A stretch of 23,468 bases of DNA from JBNKEI01 sp050288705 (GTDB taxonomy: Bacteria > Myxococcota > Myxococcia > Myxococcales > UBA5297). The translations under genes and the position numbers were made by a program. The stretch spans positions 1 to 23,468 of the forward strand of contig JBNKEI010000212.1 in assembly GCA_050288705.1 (NCBI GenBank), given 5' to 3'. This document shows, piece by piece, positions 16,984 through 23,468 of the stretch (positions are counted from its first letter, which is position 1; the number at the start of each line of letters is the position of its first letter). The notes beneath the pieces were generated by a model. That model ran no database searches. It saw only the letters and a list, made by a program, of their open reading frames with translations, and was not told where the DNA came from.

Positions 16984-17985
16984 ATGAAATTACATAATGC
17001 GCATGCTTCTAAACAGGCTATTGATTCTTCCCAGCAGACTCTTCGTCAGCAGACTCTTCGTCAACAAATTCTTCGTCAACAAATTCTTCGTCGTTCTAGA
17101 CAGGCTGCTGCGGCTAAACAGGCTGCTGCGTCTTCTACTCAACAGTCCGCTGCGTCTTCTGCTCCACAACAGGCTACTACGTCTTCTACTCAACAGGCCA
17201 CTCGCCCTTCTCAACAAAATGCTGCGTTTTCTCCTCAATATGCCGAGTCTCCTCAACAGGCCCCATTTCAGGCTCCATCTCCTCAGCAGGCTCCTTCTCC
17301 TCAACATGCCGCGTCTCGTCGCGCTGGCGTCCAATCACGCTCAAGCTCTCGATCGAATAGTCAAAATAATTCATTGGACGATGAAAACGACTTCCTACAA
17401 AACCTCGTTTATGATGAAGAAGCCAAGGTAACAAAGGTTAAGCAGAAAGATGATAGTGGGGGAGGCCAGGAACAAGGCGGGCAAAAAGGTGAAGGCGACC
17501 CTTCCAACGATCTGCGATCGCACGATTGTTTTGGCAAGGACGTGTTTGCTAGTTCCATAACTAAAACCGACCGTTCTTTGCAGGTACTTGGTTCGAACCC
17601 AGTTATTGCCGAAAACCTAATGGCGAGTAGGGTTGATAAAAAGCTCGTCGAGCAGAAACCAGAAGCTCCCTCCAAAAATGTTTTTGGAGCTCTGACAAAT
17701 GCTCAGCGACCAGGAGTTTTTTTGCGGAGTCATGACGTGGAAAAAGATGGGGAGGTTAGCTCTGATTTGCAATCGGCGGTGCAGGAAGCGCACACGCTGT
17801 TGCCTACCCTTCCGGGAATTGTACGCATAGGTCCTGGTTACGATGAAAAAAACGAGGGCACTGTTGTCATGGTGGCGGGTCGAAATCTAAGCCTAAAAAC
17901 TATTCAAACTATTCCTCAACAGGTAGGGGGATTTAGAACCACCGTTTCCTTGCAGTATGATTTCCTTCCTCTTAAAAGCGAGTAG
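16984..17985 (+). CDS. Gln/Ser/Ala-rich, largely disordered protein with a small conserved-looking C-terminal domain
   Basis: I do not recognise the family. The 333-residue protein starts MKLHNAHASKQAIDSSQQTL and continues with four copies of a five-residue QQ(T/I)LR unit at residues 17-36. Imperfect Ala/Ser/Gln and Gln/Ala/Pro/Ser stretches run to about residue 120. A charged, Gly/Lys/Glu-rich segment follows. The last 60 residues change character and look folded: LPGIVRIGPGYDEKNEGTVV, then IPQQVGGFRTTVSLQYDFLP. This strand pattern resembles small 'VVGIGVGY...IP..V.G..V' domains seen in assorted bacterial proteins, though the match is by eye only. There is no signal peptide. The ATG at 16984 is preceded by GAGGT 11 bases upstream; a TTG at 16966 is the alternative. 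CCGATAA at 16956-16962 resembles a sigma-28 -10 element but lacks a -35 partner. It is divergent from the zinc-finger gene and convergent with trmL. Confidence 0.75.
   Translation: MKLHNAHASKQAIDSSQQTLRQQTLRQQILRQQILRRSRQAAAAKQAAASSTQQSAASSAPQQATTSSTQQATRPSQQNAAFSPQYAESPQQAPFQAPSPQQAPSPQHAASRRAGVQSRSSSRSNSQNNSLDDENDFLQNLVYDEEAKVTKVKQKDDSGGGQEQGGQKGEGDPSNDLRSHDCFGKDVFASSITKTDRSLQVLGSNPVIAENLMASRVDKKLVEQKPEAPSKNVFGALTNAQRPGVFLRSHDVEKDGEVSSDLQSAVQEAHTLLPTLPGIVRIGPGYDEKNEGTVVMVAGRNLSLKTIQTIPQQVGGFRTTVSLQYDFLPLKSE
17032..17091 (+). repeat. Four tandem 15-bp repeats inside the Gln/Ser-rich gene
   Basis: Two identical units CAGCAGACTCTTCGT (17032-17046, 17047-17061) are followed by two identical units CAACAAATTCTTCGT (17062-17076, 17077-17091). 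Each encodes QQ(T/I)LR. Because 15 is a multiple of three, copy-number change would alter protein length without breaking the frame. Confidence 0.9.
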
Positions 17986-18026
17986 TGGATGGGGCAGACT
18001 GTCGCATGAATACGATGATACGATGG

Positions 18027-18509
18027 TCAAGTAGGCGAGTAAGAAATTTGCCGGATAGCCTCGTAAGCAGCAATTCCTACGGTAGTAGAGAGGTTGAGAG
18101 AACGCCTTTCAGGAAGCATGGGAAGGGTCACTGTATGCTTTTGGTTCGCCTCGATCCAGTGCTTGGGTAGACCTTTAGTTTCTGAACCAAAAACCAGATG
18201 ATCCCCTGGCTGGAATTGCACTTCCCAATAAGGGTGACAGGCACGTGCACTAAAAAGATGACGCTGTGCGTAGGGGTGTGCTTCTATATATTCCTCTAAG
18301 GTAGGATAAAAGCACTGAAAAACCTTGTCCCAATAATCAAGGCCAGCTCTACGCAAATCTTTCTGATCAATTGAAAATCCTAAGGGGCCAACCAAAATTA
18401 GCCTACAACCAGTTACCGCACATAAACGAGCTACATTTCCAGTATTAGGTGGAATTTGCGGCTCTACTAAAACCAGATGTAACGGGGGTGATATCGGAGA
18501 AATATTCAA
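18027..18509 (-). CDS. trmL: tRNA (cytidine/uridine-34-2'-O)-methyltransferase TrmL
   Basis: TrmL is a SPOUT-fold, SAM-dependent enzyme that methylates the ribose of the wobble nucleotide in certain leucine tRNAs. The 160-residue protein has the usual short TrmL length without the extra domains of other SPOUT enzymes. It carries the three SPOUT motifs: PQIPPNTGNVARLCAVTGC (motif 1), HLVFGSETKGLP (motif 2) and PERRSLNLSTTVGIAAYEA (motif 3, the knotted SAM site). KDLRRAGLDYW is also typical. The start is a TTG at 18509, supported by AGAAGG (complement of 18515-18520) 5 bases upstream and by the position of the first conserved strand. It is a single gene, convergent with the Gln/Ser-rich gene and divergent from the large activase gene. 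Confidence 0.93.
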   Translation of the reverse strand: MNISPISPPLHLVLVEPQIPPNTGNVARLCAVTGCRLILVGPLGFSIDQKDLRRAGLDYWDKVFQCFYPTLEEYIEAHPYAQRHLFSARACHPYWEVQFQPGDHLVFGSETKGLPKHWIEANQKHTVTLPMLPERRSLNLSTTVGIAAYEAIRQISYSPT

Positions 18510-18596
18510 GAAAGCCTTCTCAAGTTAATTTGCAAAGTTAATGCTACTCTTCATTCTCCTATCCTACAACTATTTTGTCTGCAAAGAAGCTTTGAA

Positions 18597-18629
18597 TTTA
18601 CTTCAGTTTTACTTCAAGTTTACTTCAAG
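18597..18629. repeat. Three tandem 11-bp repeats in the trmL/activase intergenic region
   Basis: TTTACTTCAGT (18597-18607) is followed by TTTACTTCAAG (18608-18618) and TTTACTTCAAG (18619-18629). The 11-bp period is close to one helical turn, so a regulator could bind all copies on one face of the DNA. The array lies about 115 bases before the activase gene and about 90 bases before trmL. The repeats are seen; the operator role is inferred. Confidence 0.7.
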
Positions 18630-18743
18630 ATCGTTGAATAATTGTTTTTCGTCTTTCTTCCATCGCAAGATCTCGCTAACCTGCCTGCTGGCCAATGCAT
18701 GGCTGGCGTAATGCGCCACAATTATTAGAGCAGCGAGGAGTAA

Positions 18744-21700
18744 ATGGCGAGTCGCTTCATTGGATTAGATATCGGTGCAGAAACAATCAAGGCAGTGGAA
18801 CTAAGTCCCGAAAAAAACGGCGAATTGCGGTGGGGTCGTCGGGCTGTCGTGGAGCATCATAAAAACCCCGCATCAACCCTCCAGAAAGTCTTGAAGGATT
18901 GGGATTGGTCGAGCGTACAAGGTGCGGCAGTGAGCGGACGGTTTGCTAGCCAAGTCGACTTGCCGCACATTCCAGTTAAGCAAGCACAGATTTCTGGCTT
19001 TCGGTGGCTCTTTCCCGACCAGACCGCCACTATTGTATCTATGGGCAGCCACGGATTTAGTGTTCTCGAAGCCAGAGAAGGTGGCGTAGATGTATTTCGA
19101 GAAAATTCTCGTTGCTCCCAGGGAACAGGCAATTTTCTTCGACAACTAGTCGAGCGCTTCGACCTGGACATTGAGAATGCGAGCAACCTTTGTGCGAACG
19201 TGGAAGACCCCGCGCCCCTGTCAGGCCGTTGCCCGGTTATTTTGAAGACCGACATGACTCATTTGGCTAATAAAGGGGAAAGCCGAGCGAGAATTCTGGC
19301 TGGTTTGTTCGACGCAGTTTGTGAAAACGTTCAGGTTCTTATTAAGCCTCGCCTAAGCCCTGTTCAGCTCTTGTTGGTCGGCGGCGTCAGTCGTTCAACA
19401 CGCATACGGGAAAACTTTCGGTGTTTTGCCAGTAAGCAAGGAATGAGATTACTGGAAACTGCGGCTGACGATTACCTTTTCCTAGAAGCATTGGGATGTG
19501 CAATTCTGGCGGCTGAACAGCCGGTGAAAATTCCCGGGCTTGATCAGCTTTTTAAACCAGCGGTGCAGGCGCGATTGGAAGAAATTCCCTCTTTGGCGGC
19601 ATTCTTAAGCCAGGTTAGGCGGATGCCTAAACAAAAGCTGGCGGTAGTAAATAAGCCGCGCAACATTGTGTTGGGTTTTGATATTGGCTCTACTGGTTCC
19701 AAGGCAGTAGGGGTAGACATAAAAACCCAAGAAGTAGTTTGGGAAGGATATTTGAAAACTAACGGCGACCCTATAGGGGCTTCGCAAACTTTAATGCGCC
19801 AGTTTGTAGATAGTTCCGCAGGGGCATGTCGTATCCGCGCTGCTGGGGCTACGGGAAGTGGAAGAGAAATTGTTGGCTCTTTGATGACTACTTGCTACGG
19901 GTCGGACGCTGTTTTTGTATTAAACGAAATTGCCGCGCATGCAGAGGGAGCGCGCCATTTTGAACCCCGGGTAGATACCATCTTCGAAATTGGTGGGCAA
20001 GACGCCAAATATATACGCATGGCCGATGGTCGGGTAGTCGATGCCGCCATGAATGAGGCTTGTAGTGCAGGAACTGGTTCATTCATTGAAGAGCAAGGTC
20101 GAAAATTTGCGGGAGTAAAAAATGTAGAGCAGTTAGGCCAAGAAGCCTTGCAAGCCACCTCCGGGGTTTCTTTAGGACAGCACTGTTCGGTCTTTATGGC
20201 GGAAATAATCGATGAGGCGGTTTCTTTGGGAAGCGACTCTCGGGCAATAATCGCCGGAATCTACGACTCCATTGTCCAGAACTATTTGAACCGCGTAAAA
20301 GGTAGTCGCTCAGTTGGTCAGGTGATTTTTTGCCAAGGAATGCCTTTTGCCGCCGATGCTCTGGCTGCCGCAGTTGTTCGCCAAACTGGTAGCGAAGTAA
20401 TTATTCCTCCTAATCCGGGCACGGTTGGTGCGCTTGGTATTGCTTTGTTGACCATGAAGAATATGGTTAACAAACGCAAAACTTTGGAACCGCAGCGCTT
20501 TTTAGAAGCCAAAGTAGAACACAAAGACACTTTTGTTTGTAAATCTACCCAGGGTTGTGGCGGAGCAGGCAATAAGTGTCGAATAGATCGTTTAACCACC
20601 ATTGTAGAAGGAGAAAAGCAACGGTTTACCTGGGGTGGAGGTTGTGCCCTATACGACAAAGGATCGCGCAAACGTAAATTGCCTGATCGGGCTCCTGACC
20701 CCTTTCGAGAACGAGAAGAGTTAGTAGAGATTATACTGCAAAAGGTTGCTCAAAGACGGGATCGCCCGGTTGTCGCTATAGCTGATGAGTTTTTATTTAA
20801 AGGACTCTTTCCCTTCTTTGCCACTTATCTCTATGAAATGGGTTTTGATATTCGAGTGCATCGCGGCGCTGATCAAAATGCGCTAAAAAGAGGCATCGAA
20901 GAAGCCAATGTTCCGTTTTGTGCTCCTATGCAACAATTTCACGGTTTGGTTAGTGAAATGGCTGATGCGCAACCAGATTATTTGTTTTTACCAATGATTC
21001 GCGAATTTACTCGTGTAAACGACGAAGAACATTCGGTTGTTTGCCCTATAGTGCAGGCTAGTCCCGACTTGTTGCGTTGGGACTTGGGTAAAGACCGGGT
21101 TTCTCGCTTTATTTCTACTCTCGTGGATATGGGGCCAGGAAATTTAGAATCCAAAGCATTTGAGCAGAGCGGTGAGCGAATTGCGCGCGATTTTGGTATT
21201 GTTGGCGACCAATGGCGTAATGCATTTCGCCGGGCAATAGAGGTACAGCACCAATTTAATAGCGAATGCCGCGAATTGGGACAACAGGCGCTAAGTTTCT
21301 GTAAGGAAAAACAAATTACCCCGGTAATTGTTTTGGGTCGCGCCTATACTATTTACAATAAAGTGCTTAATTCCAATGTGCCGGCAATTTTGCGCGAGCA
21401 AGGGGCTATTGCTATTCCTGTAGATTGTTTTCCGACTTCGGCTGATGCTCCGGTATTTGAGCGCATGTTTTGGAGTTATGGACAGGATATTCTGCGCGCG
21501 GCGCATCAAATTCGTCGTACTGCGGGAATGTATGCTTTATATTGCAGCAATTATTCCTGCGGTCCCGACAGTTTTACTCTTCATTTTTTCAGCCATATTA
21601 TGGATGGTAAACCATTTGCCATTATTGAAACCGATGGGCATTCGGGCGATGCGGGAACCAAAACTCGGGTAGAAGCTTTTTTACACTGTGTGTCTGAAGA

Positions 21701-23219
21701 CCTTCAGAATTCCACAAAAAAAGAGCCGCTCGACTTCAAGCAAGTGAGCGAAATCGAAGAAAAGCTAGCAGATATTCGACAAGCAGAGGAAATATTACTA
21801 ATTCCCCGCATGGGACCAGGAGCGGGTATTCTTGCGGCAGCAATGCGAGGAATTGGTATACCTTCTGAAGCTTTGGCTAAACCAGATCGCGAAGATCTCC
21901 GTTTAGGAAGACGCTACACCTCGGGCAAAGAATGCGTGCCCATGACTATCACTCTGGGAAGTTTATTAAAACGGGTGCTAAATGAGCCCAATCCTCAGCA
22001 GCGTTTTTCTTTTTTTATGCCAACGGCATATGGTCCTTGCAGGTTTGGTGCTTACAATACTTTGCACAAATTAATATTGCATCGCCTAAGCATGGAGAAT
22101 CGGATACGGATTTTTTCCCCTAACTTCAAAAGCTATTTCGAAGAAGTCCCCGATGGTTTTGCAGCGTTAGTATTTACCTGTTTTATGGCTGCAGATCTTT
22201 TGCAAGAGGCTCTTTTTGATACTCGGCCGGTCGAGCGGCGCAAAGGAATAGCTAATGAGATTTATGCCCGCTACCAAGAGGAATTGGCTGAGGTAGTAGA
22301 AGAAGCCGGAAGAGGCGATCTAAGCGCTGGCGCGGCTTTGCTGCAAGTAGCCAATGGTAGAGTGTTTGGGGTGCTTGACCTTTTGGGAAGAGCAGCGGCA
22401 GATTTTGCAGCGGCAAAAACCAATCGAAGTCTACCCACCGTGCTTTTGGTGGGAGAAATTTACGTCCGTTGTGATCCTTTTGCCAATGATTCGGTGGTGG
22501 AAAAACTCGAAGAAAGAGGAATAAAAGTTCGGTTTTCTCCTTTTAATGAATGGATCGAATACGCTGACTATGTAAATTTTCTTAATGGAGAACGAACGGG
22601 TATTGCACCGCATCTTTCTAGTTTTGCTCGCGCGGTTATCCAGTCATTAGCTTATTCTGCTATGGCAGAAAGGCTAGGGTGGTCGCGACGAACCACGGTA
22701 AAAGACTCTTTGTCAGCGTCGAGTAACTATATTCGTGACCTCTATCAGGGAGAATCGGTACTTACACTAGGTGCACCGTTGCACGAATGGAAGGAAGGCG
22801 AGATTGATGGCGTAGTTAGTGTGGGGCCGCTGGAGTGCATGCCTAATAAAATTGCTGAATCCCAATTTTTCCATGTCGCGGAAAATGAAGGCTTGTTATC
22901 GTTAACGCTATCGCTTAATGGAGACCCGCTTTCTCCTGATGCATTAGATAATTTTGCATTCGAAGTGCATTCTAGGTTCCGCAAGAATCCACGCCAACCA
23001 AAGCAAGAGTCAGTGTCTCGGCCTCCGTTGCAAATACTTAGTAGCGTAGGATCATTAGCAGCGCGCAAAGCCATGCGATTAGCAGCCTGGGCTTTTCCGG
23101 GCGCTGAACAACCAATTCGACTGCTTAAGCGGATAACTTGGAGAAGCGGGGATTCCAGTCAAGATGTAAGCGAGATTTCATGCTCGCAGTCGCCAAGCCA
23201 GACAGCAGAAGAGGCATGA
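18744..23219 (+). CDS. Giant acyl-CoA dehydratase activase-type protein: two BadF/HgdC ATPase domains plus DUF2229 and HgdB-like regions
   Basis: HgdC-type activases couple ATP hydrolysis to low-potential electron transfer into 2-hydroxyacyl-CoA dehydratases or benzoyl-CoA reductases. This 1491-residue protein contains two ASKHA ATPase domains. Domain 1 (about 4-280) has FIGLDIGAETIKAVELS and RCSQGTGNFLRQL. Domain 2 (about 306-575) has IVLGFDIGSTGSKAVGVD, EIGGQDAKYIRM, EACSAGTGSFIEEQ and GQHCSVFMAEI, the last two carrying the cluster cysteines expected for HgdC. A four-cysteine set (C599, C605, C612, C634) follows. Next are a DUF2229-like part (ANVPFCAPMQQFHGL, DYLFLPMIREF) and an HgdB-like part (CSNYSCGPDSFTLHFFSHIM, ETDGHSGDAGTKTRVEAFLH; SGKECVPMTITLG). 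Such fusions are common in anaerobes, but their substrate is unknown. The start has GAGGAG upstream, and the gene is monocistronic, ending at a strong terminator. Confidence 0.93.
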   Translation: MASRFIGLDIGAETIKAVELSPEKNGELRWGRRAVVEHHKNPASTLQKVLKDWDWSSVQGAAVSGRFASQVDLPHIPVKQAQISGFRWLFPDQTATIVSMGSHGFSVLEAREGGVDVFRENSRCSQGTGNFLRQLVERFDLDIENASNLCANVEDPAPLSGRCPVILKTDMTHLANKGESRARILAGLFDAVCENVQVLIKPRLSPVQLLLVGGVSRSTRIRENFRCFASKQGMRLLETAADDYLFLEALGCAILAAEQPVKIPGLDQLFKPAVQARLEEIPSLAAFLSQVRRMPKQKLAVVNKPRNIVLGFDIGSTGSKAVGVDIKTQEVVWEGYLKTNGDPIGASQTLMRQFVDSSAGACRIRAAGATGSGREIVGSLMTTCYGSDAVFVLNEIAAHAEGARHFEPRVDTIFEIGGQDAKYIRMADGRVVDAAMNEACSAGTGSFIEEQGRKFAGVKNVEQLGQEALQATSGVSLGQHCSVFMAEIIDEAVSLGSDSRAIIAGIYDSIVQNYLNRVKGSRSVGQVIFCQGMPFAADALAAAVVRQTGSEVIIPPNPGTVGALGIALLTMKNMVNKRKTLEPQRFLEAKVEHKDTFVCKSTQGCGGAGNKCRIDRLTTIVEGEKQRFTWGGGCALYDKGSRKRKLPDRAPDPFREREELVEIILQKVAQRRDRPVVAIADEFLFKGLFPFFATYLYEMGFDIRVHRGADQNALKRGIEEANVPFCAPMQQFHGLVSEMADAQPDYLFLPMIREFTRVNDEEHSVVCPIVQASPDLLRWDLGKDRVSRFISTLVDMGPGNLESKAFEQSGERIARDFGIVGDQWRNAFRRAIEVQHQFNSECRELGQQALSFCKEKQITPVIVLGRAYTIYNKVLNSNVPAILREQGAIAIPVDCFPTSADAPVFERMFWSYGQDILRAAHQIRRTAGMYALYCSNYSCGPDSFTLHFFSHIMDGKPFAIIETDGHSGDAGTKTRVEAFLHCVSEDLQNSTKKEPLDFKQVSEIEEKLADIRQAEEILLIPRMGPGAGILAAAMRGIGIPSEALAKPDREDLRLGRRYTSGKECVPMTITLGSLLKRVLNEPNPQQRFSFFMPTAYGPCRFGAYNTLHKLILHRLSMENRIRIFSPNFKSYFEEVPDGFAALVFTCFMAADLLQEALFDTRPVERRKGIANEIYARYQEELAEVVEEAGRGDLSAGAALLQVANGRVFGVLDLLGRAAADFAAAKTNRSLPTVLLVGEIYVRCDPFANDSVVEKLEERGIKVRFSPFNEWIEYADYVNFLNGERTGIAPHLSSFARAVIQSLAYSAMAERLGWSRRTTVKDSLSASSNYIRDLYQGESVLTLGAPLHEWKEGEIDGVVSVGPLECMPNKIAESQFFHVAENEGLLSLTLSLNGDPLSPDALDNFAFEVHSRFRKNPRQPKQESVSRPPLQILSSVGSLAARKAMRLAAWAFPGAEQPIRLLKRITWRSGDSSQDVSEISCSQSPSQTAEEA

Positions 23220-23221
23220 CA

Positions 23222-23255
23222 AAAAACAGGGCAAGCACATACTTGCCCTGTTTTT
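23222..23255. terminator. Strong rho-independent terminator after the activase gene
   Basis: AAAAACAGGGCAAG (23222-23235) and CTTGCCCTGTTTTT (23242-23255) are perfect complements over 14 bp around a 6-base loop CACATA. There is a T-run in the rightward direction and, reading leftward, T5 as well, so it can also stop the leftward GIY-YIG gene transcript. Confidence 0.93.
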
Positions 23256-23296
23256 AGATTAGGGCATGTCCCTATATCCGGCATCGCCGCTCCATC

Positions 23297-23316
23297 ATTC
23301 CCGCGAAGGCGGGAAT
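23297..23316. repeat. Palindromic dispersed repeat (ATTCCCGC-GAAG-GCGGGAAT)
   Basis: ATTCCCGC (23297-23304) and GCGGGAAT (23309-23316) form a perfect 8-bp stem with loop GAAG, followed by CCAG. This core, which translates as the familiar LDSRLRGNDG-type peptide on the reverse strand, is a widespread REP-like or dRS3-like intergenic repeat in many bacteria. Only one copy is visible in the window. Confidence 0.75.
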
Positions 23317-23359
23317 CCAGTGGGTACGACTTTGTCAATCGATGATTTGGGGCCAAAGG

Positions 23360-23468
23360 TCAAGCCCATCCAGGGTTCGTTTTTTCGATGAAACCCGTCT
23401 TCCACGCACGACGCCACTTTTTTAGCTGCTTTTCACGACCAATTGCGGTCAACATGTCCTCGAACAAC
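23360..23468 (-). CDS. C-terminus of a GIY-YIG nuclease family protein (partial)
   Basis: Reading leftward from the right edge, one frame is open for 35 codons to a TGA at 23362-23360. It ends AIGREKQLKKWRRAWKTGF, then IEKTNPGWA. The segment REKQLKKWRRAW...LIE..NP.W is the characteristic C-terminal part of small single-domain GIY-YIG proteins; the catalytic GIY-YIG core lies beyond the window. These proteins are DNA-nuclease-like, although the role of the small stand-alone members is not well established. The usual family tail after NP.W (a few more residues, often WxDLY) is missing, so the protein may end slightly early. The gene sits next to a palindromic repeat of the kind often seen beside this family. 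Confidence 0.75.
   Translation of the reverse strand, partial: LFEDMLTAIGREKQLKKWRRAWKTGFIEKTNPGWA

Noticed and set aside
17586..17602. GGTTCGAACC, resembling a tRNA T-arm.
   Set aside because: It lies inside the Gln/Ser-rich reading frame, and no anticodon arm, D-arm or acceptor stem can be placed around it.
18700..18714. TGGCTGGCGTAATGC, a GG-N10-GC spacing like a sigma-54 promoter before the activase gene.
   Set aside because: Only the GG and GC dinucleotides fit; the rest departs from TGGCAC-N5-TTGC, and a second equally poor match overlaps at 18689-18703, so it is not distinguishable from chance.

Overview
The window looks like chromosomal DNA from a flagellated, probably anaerobic, Gram-negative bacterium of the broad 'deltaproteobacterial' type; this placement is an inference from gene content. 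Pointers are a polar-flagellum set (FlhF, FlhG, sigma-28), a DUF4388/DnaJ/TPR protein, a giant activase/dehydratase fusion of the 2-hydroxyglutaryl-CoA dehydratase type, and a metallopterin-dependent ergothioneine synthase. The last two belong to oxygen-sensitive or anaerobe-associated families. There are no tRNA or rRNA genes, no CRISPR array and no recognisable insertion sequence.

Left part (1-7901). The 5' end of a leftward gene lies at the edge, with its start codon inside an inverted repeat. After about 450 bases in which I see no gene comes a rightward cluster: flhF, flhG and fliA, tightly packed, then 76 bases and egtD (histidine Nalpha-trimethyltransferase), followed 4 bases later by a 1136-residue molybdo/tungstopterin-oxidoreductase plus cysteine-desulfurase fusion. 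This pair matches a complete oxygen-independent route from histidine to ergothioneine, of the type described for Caldithrix abyssi.

Middle (7902-14885). A 1426-residue protein of no assigned family stands alone. It has a polar Ser/Arg-rich N-terminus, long coiled coils, a helical middle and a glycine-rich beta-strand-like C-terminal third. Its layout recalls large secreted effectors. It is followed by a four-S1-domain RNA-binding protein and an ADP-ribosylglycohydrolase with intact metal-binding motifs but no ADP-ribosyltransferase nearby.

Right part (14886-23468). A leftward pair (zinc-finger protein, then DUF4388-DnaJ-TPR protein) diverges from a gene for a Gln/Ser/Ala-rich, probably disordered protein with 15-bp tandem repeats. 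trmL (tRNA 2'-O-methyltransferase) reads leftward. A 1491-residue protein combines two BadF/HgdC-type ATPase activase domains with DUF2229/HgdB-type dehydratase regions. It ends at a strong hairpin terminator. Beyond it lie a palindromic dispersed repeat and the C-terminus of a leftward GIY-YIG nuclease gene that runs off the edge.

The best candidates for a second look are the ergothioneine pair, the 1426-residue orphan protein and the double-activase fusion.
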